A stretch of DNA of 9,527 nt from positions 1-9,527 of the forward strand of contig DVHA01000285.1 of NCBI GenBank assembly GCA_018712425.1. Reading direction: 5' to 3'. Under the pieces are notes generated by a model, which made no database searches, was not told the origin of the DNA, and saw only the letters and a list, made by a program, of their open reading frames with translations. The translations under genes and the position numbers were made by a program. Each line of letters opens with the position of its first letter. The first letter of the stretch is position 1. Positions 6,103 to 9,527 of the stretch are shown piece by piece. Source of the stretch: Candidatus Faecivivens stercoravium (GTDB lineage: Bacteria > Bacillota > Clostridia > Oscillospirales > Ruminococcaceae).

Positions 6103-6894
6103 TTGATAGCGGTTCTCTTATTCGCCGTCTGCCTTGTTGCCTCGACCGTCGGCGCGGTCGCGGGGTACGGCGGCGGCGTCATCATCAAACCGGTGCTGGA
6201 CGCACTGGGGATTATGCCGGTCTCGACCATCAGCTTCCTGTCGGGCTGCACGGTGCTGTCGATGTCGGTGGCCTCGCTGCTCAGAAGCCGCGGGAACGGG
6301 GTGCAGCTGCGGCTGAAGACGACGACCCCGCTGGCCATCGGGGCGGCAATCGGCGGGCTTCTGGGCAAATACCTCTTCGAACTGGTCAAATCCGGGTCGG
6401 ATGAGGCGGTTTTGGGGCTTGTCCAGTCCTTTTTCCTGCTGCTGACGACGGTGGGGGTCTTTGTCTACACCATTAAAAAAGACCGCCTCCCCTCCTATCA
6501 GCTGGACAACCTCCCGGTCTGCCTGCTGGTGGGGCTGGCGCTGGGGGTGGTGTCGGCTTTCCTCGGGATCGGCGGCGGGCCGTTAAATGTCGCGCTCCTC
6601 TTCTTCTTTTTCTCGATGGACGCGAAGGAAGCGGCCAAAAACTCGATCTTCATCATCCTCTTCTCCCAGACGGCGAGCTTAATCAGCGCCCTCGTCCAGG
6701 GGAGCGTGCCGGACTTTGCCTGGCCGGACCTCCTCTCGATGATGGCGGGGGGCATCGGCGGGGCGCTGCTGGGCGGGGCGCTCTCCAAGCGGATGGACAA
6801 CCGGGCGGTGGAGAAGCTCTTAATGGGCCTGATGCTCGTCATCATTGGCATCAACGTCTACAACGTCATCCACTACGGGATGGCGGCGTTTTAA
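6103..6894 (+). CDS. TauE/SafE family permease (sulfite/organic anion exporter family)
   Basis: A 263-residue integral membrane protein made almost wholly of hydrophobic segments. The internal duplication typical of the family is visible: VGAVAGYGGGVIIKPVL (16-32) and SAFLGIGGGPLNVALLF (151-167), each with the G-x-GGG motif near the end of a helix. About seven to eight helices fit the hydrophobic blocks. Members move sulfite, sulfonates or other small anions; the substrate here cannot be read. The start is TTG at 6103: AAAGGTGG (6089-6096) lies 6 nt upstream, and the only nearby ATG stops after two codons. Upstream is the R3 head, leaving only about 27 bp, so its promoter must lie in or beyond the repeat; a weak candidate is at 5668-5696. 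Its stop overlaps that of the next, opposing gene. Confidence 0.9.
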   Translation: MIAVLLFAVCLVASTVGAVAGYGGGVIIKPVLDALGIMPVSTISFLSGCTVLSMSVASLLRSRGNGVQLRLKTTTPLAIGAAIGGLLGKYLFELVKSGSDEAVLGLVQSFFLLLTTVGVFVYTIKKDRLPSYQLDNLPVCLLVGLALGVVSAFLGIGGGPLNVALLFFFFSMDAKEAAKNSIFIILFSQTASLISALVQGSVPDFAWPDLLSMMAGGIGGALLGGALSKRMDNRAVEKLLMGLMLVIIGINVYNVIHYGMAAF

Positions 6895-7403
6895 CCCACC
6901 TTGTTTTTGAGGACGGTGTTCGGCTCCAGCCAGCCGTCGGGTGAGACCGCCCGCAGCCACATGTCATAATCCGAGCGGTTTTGGAAATAGTAGTCCCAGC
7001 TCTCATCCTCATATTCCATATGGAGATACACCCACCCGTCCCCGGCGTCGGCAACGGTAGCGGCGGCGGTGCCAACGGCGCTGGAAGCGTAAAACTCGAA
7101 GCTGTCGCCGGTCTCCCCGCCCGATTCATGGCGCTGGCCGCTGGAGTCGGTGAGCATCGAATAGAGGACGGTGCGGTTGTGGTCGGAGAGGCGGACGCGG
7201 GTGCCGTCCTCCAGCGTCGCGACCACCTGGGAGGTGGAGCCGAAGGTGTACTCGACCGCCCGGCCGTACTGCTGGTAGCGGAAATAGCTCCGGCAGGCGA
7301 AGGCGATAAACAGCACCCCCGCCGCCAGCAGGATGATGGCGAGGACGATAAAAAGGATGCTGCCGGTGTGGCGGCTTTCCGTTTTCTGGGGCATTTCAAA
7401 CAT
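6891..7403 (-). CDS. Unrecognised single-pass membrane protein
   Basis: I do not recognise the family. The 170-residue product has a short N-terminus, one clear transmembrane helix at 15-37 (SILFIVLAIILLAAGVLFIAF) and then an R/Y-rich juxtamembrane stretch (RSYFRYQQYGR). About 120 mostly polar residues follow, with beta-like segments (QVVATLEDGTRVRL, DGWVYLHMEYEDESWDYYF). There is no cysteine pair and no catalytic motif I can name. A membrane-anchored extracytoplasmic domain is the simplest reading, but the orientation is not certain. ATG at 7403 is well supported: AAAGGAGG (7411-7418) is 7 nt upstream; longer forms to 7466 lack a site. Candidate promoter at 7426-7454. It converges on tauE with stops sharing TTAA, leaving no room for a terminator between them. 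Confidence 0.82.
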   Translation of the reverse strand: MFEMPQKTESRHTGSILFIVLAIILLAAGVLFIAFACRSYFRYQQYGRAVEYTFGSTSQVVATLEDGTRVRLSDHNRTVLYSMLTDSSGQRHESGGETGDSFEFYASSAVGTAAATVADAGDGWVYLHMEYEDESWDYYFQNRSDYDMWLRAVSPDGWLEPNTVLKNKVG

Positions 7404-7425
7404 CAAAAGTCCTCCTTTGGGCTGC

Positions 7426-7454
7426 AATATAAAAAGTTCTGGTAACAATAACAA
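7426..7454 (-). promoter_or_regulatory. Candidate promoter of the single-pass membrane protein gene
   Basis: On minus, TTGTTA (7454-7449), 17 nt, then TATATT (7431-7426): 4/6 and 5/6 matches to sigma-A boxes. The transcript would start near 7419, only about 16 nt before the start codon, just enough to hold the AAAGGAGG site. The short leader is a reservation. Repeat R4 begins just upstream at 7461. Confidence 0.4.
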
Positions 7455-7460
7455 TACTTT

Positions 7461-7662
7461 GAGCATTAAATATTTATTTCGCTGCCCTTAAGGCAGCGAC
7501 CAAGGGTTCCCCTTGGATGGGACCAAGTTTCACTTGGATGGACCAGGACCCTCGCGGGCCCTGGACCCGCTGTTCGACGCGGCCGTGTCTCCCGCTCCCC
7601 CGTGTGTGAGACCGTTCGTCAAGCGAACGGTCTTCGGGACGTTGACTGGACGTTTGGAAAGT
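7461..7662 (+). repeat. Modular hairpin repeat, copy R4 (head to tail on plus)
   Basis: About 202 bp. Order: lead-in GAGCATTAAATATTTATTTC; stem A GCTGCC-CTTAA-GGCAGC; B CCAAGGG-TTC-CCCTTGG; C CCAAGT-TTC-ACTTGG; E at 7543-7564 (CCC/GGG inner pairs); then the tail with stem F replaced by GACCGTTCG-TCAAG-CGAACGGTC, a perfect 9-bp stem different in sequence from R1 and R2. The flanks TGTGAGAC and TCTTCGGGACG are kept. The 3' end grades into the promoter listed at 7642-7669. It separates the divergently read membrane-protein and PBP genes. Confidence 0.88.
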
Positions 7663-7669
7663 TTATATT
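7642..7669 (+). promoter_or_regulatory. Candidate sigma-A promoter at the edge of repeat R4, driving the PBP gene
   Basis: TTGACT (7642-7647), 16 nt, TATATT (7664-7669): 5/6 matches in both boxes, among the best matches in the window. The -35 is formed within the repeat tail, where R2 and R3 have GATTGGACGC and GACTGGACGC. A start near 7676 gives a leader of about 150 nt containing the 7736-7791 hairpin. Confidence 0.55.
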
Positions 7670-7686
7670 GTTAATAAAACAATATA
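7664..7686. promoter_or_regulatory. AT-rich palindrome overlapping the PBP -10 box (candidate operator)
   Basis: TATATTGTT-AATAA-AACAATATA is a perfect 9-bp inverted repeat with a 5-nt centre. It covers the -10 and predicted start of the 7642 promoter, a classic place for a repressor. It is strikingly AT-rich against the surrounding sequence. No regulator can be assigned. Confidence 0.45.
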
Positions 7687-7735
7687 ACATCTGTCCGGCG
7701 CGTCCCCTTCCTGTCTTTCCATTATTCCCCAGTCT

Positions 7736-7794
7736 AAATCCCCCGGCCCAGGCAAAAATACCAATGGGAAATTTTGCGGGCCGGGGGATTTTTA
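7736..7794 (+). terminator. Long hairpin with T-tract in the PBP leader (terminator or attenuator)
   Basis: Outer arms AAATCCCCCGGCCC (7736-7749) and 7778-7791 are perfect complements over 14 bp. After a 2-nt bulge, GCAAAA (7752-7757) pairs with TTTTGC (7772-7777), making 20 bp in all around a 14-nt loop. ATTTTTA follows. It lies about 31 nt before the PBP start and only 13 nt before its ribosome binding site, so no promoter fits in between. Either it attenuates the PBP transcript, or it ends another transcript and is read through. The rest of the stretch from 7687 to 7735 shows nothing I can identify. Confidence 0.6.
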
Positions 7795-7824
7795 TCTTCC
7801 GCCCGCCGGAAGGGGATAATTTTA

Positions 7825-9453
7825 TTGAAAAAATATACTGATCGTATAAACCGGCGGCTGGTGGCGGTATTCGCGGCCTTTTGCGTCGGGATGGCGGGGT
7901 TATCAGTGCGGCTGTATTCTCTCACCACTTCCGACGGGCTGATGCAGACCGCCCAGTCCCAGCGGGTGTATACCTTGCAGGTATTAGATGAGCGGGGGAT
8001 GATCTACGACTGCGGGATGCAGCCGCTGGTGGCCGAGGGGGAGCGCTATCTTTCGGCGGTCTACCCCACCCCTGGCAACCAACAGGCGGTGCTGGACGCC
8101 GTCCCGGAGGAGCGGCGGGAGGCTGTGGCGGAACTTCTGGAGACCGGGCGGCCGTTTACCCTCGAGACCGACCGGCCGGTTGAAGCGGAGATGGTCTACT
8201 GCTTCCAGGCGGCCGACCGGTATGCGGAAGCGCAGACGGCGGCCCACCTGATCGGGTATCTCGACTACGAAGGGAACGGGGTCACCGGCATTGAGGCGGC
8301 CTGCGACGAATTCCTGTCGGCCCACGGCCGGGAGGTGGAGGTGTCGGCGACGCTGAACGCTTTGCAGCAGGTGATCCCGGGGCTGGAGCCGGAGGTGCGG
8401 ATGAGCGAGGATGCCGGGGCCGGGGTAGTGCTGACCATCGATAAAGAGATTCAGCAATGTGTCGAGACAATCGGCGGGGAGATGCTGGAAAAGGGGGCGA
8501 TCGTCGTGTTAAACCCCTATTCCGGCCAGATCAAGGCGGCTGCCAGCTTTCCCGCCTATTCCCCCCTCTACCTGGAAGAGGCGGTGGCGGACGCGGAAAA
8601 TTCACCGATGATCAACCGGGCTTTCCTCCCCTACAGCGTCGGGTCGACCTTTAAGGTGGTGACGGCGGCGGCGGCGCTGGAAACGCTGGGGAGTGAATAC
8701 TGCCTGACGAGGGAATACGAATGCGTCGGGTATATCGACGTCCTGGACCAGCGGTTCCACTGCCATGACCGGGCGGGGCATGGGGAGCTGGACCTGTTCG
8801 GGGCGGTGAAGGAGTCCTGCAACCCGTGGTTTATCGGGCTGGGGTTGGAGACGGGCGGGGAGGCATTGCTCCGGAAGACCGTCCAGTTTGGGTTCGGGGA
8901 AGAAATCCGATTGGCCGACGGGATTACCGTCCAGGGGGGCAGCATCCCGGCGGCATCCGACCTCATCAACCCGGCGGCGGTGGCCAACCTCAGCTTCGGG
9001 CAGGGGAACCTGTCGGCCTCGCCGGTGCAGATCGCCCGGATGATGGCGGCGGTGGTCAACGGCGGGGAGCTGGTGGCGCCGACGCTGGTGGTGGGGACGA
9101 CGCTGGACGGGGAGTCGATCGACGTCCTCCCCCGGCCGGTCGGGGAAAAGGTGATGAAGGAATCGACCGCCCGGCAGCTGCAGCTGCTGCTTTCCTACGC
9201 GGTGATGGCGGACGACTCTTCCGGCGCGCTGCCGGAGACGGTGACGGCCGGCGGCAAGACGGCGACCGCCCAGACCGGGCGGTTTGACGAAGAGGGGGAC
9301 GAGCTGGAAGAGGGGTGGTTTGCCGGATTTTTCCCGGCGGAGGACCCAAGGTATGTGGTGGTGGTGCTGGCGGAGAACGAGGGGTTCGGCAACAGCACGG
9401 CGGCGCCGGTGTTCGCGGCGGTGGCGGACGGGATTGCGGCGCTGGGAAAATAA
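7825..9453 (+). CDS. Class B penicillin-binding protein (peptidoglycan D,D-transpeptidase, FtsI/SpoVD/PBP2 type)
   Basis: This enzyme cross-links peptidoglycan stem peptides outside the membrane. The 542-residue product starts with a short basic end and one membrane anchor (about 11-28). A dimerisation/pedestal region follows with the DERGMIYDCGMQPLV motif near 53-67, and then the transpeptidase domain from about 205 on. Catalytic motifs are S274-T-F-K277 (nucleophile), S331-C-N333, and K478-T-A-T where most PBPs have K-T-G-T. The last is unusual but sits in the right context (GGKTATAQTG). No PASTA repeats follow, unlike SpoVD. Start TTG at 7825: GGAAGGGG lies 9 nt upstream. The longer frame back to 7774 begins inside a hairpin without a site. 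It has a candidate promoter at 7642 and a terminator at 9461, so it looks monocistronic. Whether it serves division, elongation or spore cortex cannot be told from sequence alone. Confidence 0.92.
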   Translation: MKKYTDRINRRLVAVFAAFCVGMAGLSVRLYSLTTSDGLMQTAQSQRVYTLQVLDERGMIYDCGMQPLVAEGERYLSAVYPTPGNQQAVLDAVPEERREAVAELLETGRPFTLETDRPVEAEMVYCFQAADRYAEAQTAAHLIGYLDYEGNGVTGIEAACDEFLSAHGREVEVSATLNALQQVIPGLEPEVRMSEDAGAGVVLTIDKEIQQCVETIGGEMLEKGAIVVLNPYSGQIKAAASFPAYSPLYLEEAVADAENSPMINRAFLPYSVGSTFKVVTAAAALETLGSEYCLTREYECVGYIDVLDQRFHCHDRAGHGELDLFGAVKESCNPWFIGLGLETGGEALLRKTVQFGFGEEIRLADGITVQGGSIPAASDLINPAAVANLSFGQGNLSASPVQIARMMAAVVNGGELVAPTLVVGTTLDGESIDVLPRPVGEKVMKESTARQLQLLLSYAVMADDSSGALPETVTAGGKTATAQTGRFDEEGDELEEGWFAGFFPAEDPRYVVVVLAENEGFGNSTAAPVFAAVADGIAALGK

Positions 9454-9460
9454 GGGATTG

Positions 9461-9491
9461 CGGGGGCTGCCGGAAAAGCGGCCCCCGTTTT
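9461..9491 (+). terminator. Intrinsic terminator of the PBP gene
   Basis: CGGGGGCTGC (9461-9470) pairs with GCGGCCCCCG (9478-9487) over 10 bp, with one U-G wobble and a 7-nt loop, followed by TTTT and a T-rich stretch. It starts 8 nt after the stop codon. The wobble falls as U-G in plus-strand RNA. Confidence 0.85.
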
Positions 9492-9510
9492 GTGCTTTAT
9501 AAGGATATCT

Positions 9511-9527
9511 ATGGTTCAGGATTTCTG
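9511..9527 (+). CDS. Possible start of the next gene (5 codons visible)
   Basis: ATG at 9511 follows AAGG (9501-9504) with a 6-nt gap and opens the frame MVQDF before the window ends. It lies just after the PBP terminator. Nothing about function can be said. Confidence 0.35.

Noticed and set aside
2408..7662. CRISPR array or insertion sequence as the source of the repeats
   Set aside because: The copies are kilobases apart, with internal hairpins and no regular spacers. There is no transposase frame, and no terminal inverted repeats or target duplications are evident.
7774..7824. Longer PBP start at TTG 7774
   Set aside because: It starts within the right arm region of the 7736-7791 hairpin without a ribosome binding site. 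TTG at 7825 has GGAAGGGG at good spacing and gives a normal basic end before the membrane anchor.

Overview
This is a GC-rich window from an endospore-forming, anaerobic Firmicute. A clostridial lineage such as Oscillospirales is likely. The evidence is a sporulation gene (spoIIR), strong AAAGGAGG-type ribosome binding sites with several TTG starts, an MEP-pathway isoprenoid gene (ispE), and a DUF362/4Fe-4S protein typical of strict anaerobes. The lineage call is inference; no rRNA or tRNA marker is present.

Layout. Positions 1-5548 are read on the minus strand. The genes, in order of transcription, are an Lrp/AsnC regulator (4983-5465), a class I/II aminotransferase (3799-4983) and a DUF362 ferredoxin-like protein (2654-3802). 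These three are joined by TGATG and ATGATG overlaps, so they form one translationally coupled operon. Then come ispE (1531-2385), spoIIR (792-1469, with its own candidate sigma-F promoter) and the 5' part of a P-loop kinase-like gene (1-366, cut by the window edge). On the right, a TauE/SafE permease (6103-6894, plus) converges on an unrecognised single-pass membrane protein (6891-7403, minus), and their stop codons share one TTAA. A class B penicillin-binding protein (7825-9453, plus) follows, ending in a clear intrinsic terminator. A further gene may begin at 9511.

The most unusual content is between the genes. Four intergenic gaps carry copies of one 200-250 bp modular repeat. Each copy is a chain of short hairpins (a 'head' of three to five small stems and a 'tail' with one larger stem). 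The stem sequences differ between copies, but compensatory changes keep them paired. Two copies are on plus and one on minus; in the fourth gap head and tail are present but point towards each other. The repeats fill most of the gap upstream of ispE and the gaps flanking the P-loop gene, tauE and the PBP gene. They also create spurious ORFs. At the end of one copy the sequence turns into a good sigma-A-like promoter, followed by an AT-rich palindrome and a 20-bp hairpin, in front of the PBP gene.

How the genes work together: the Lrp-aminotransferase-DUF362 operon is probably a self-regulated amino-acid or keto-acid module with an iron-sulfur partner. SpoIIR carries the forespore-to-mother-cell signal in sporulation, and IspE feeds isoprenoid (including undecaprenyl) synthesis. 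The PBP cross-links peptidoglycan in the division, elongation or spore programme. I see no phage genes, transposase, CRISPR array or RNA gene of a family I can name.
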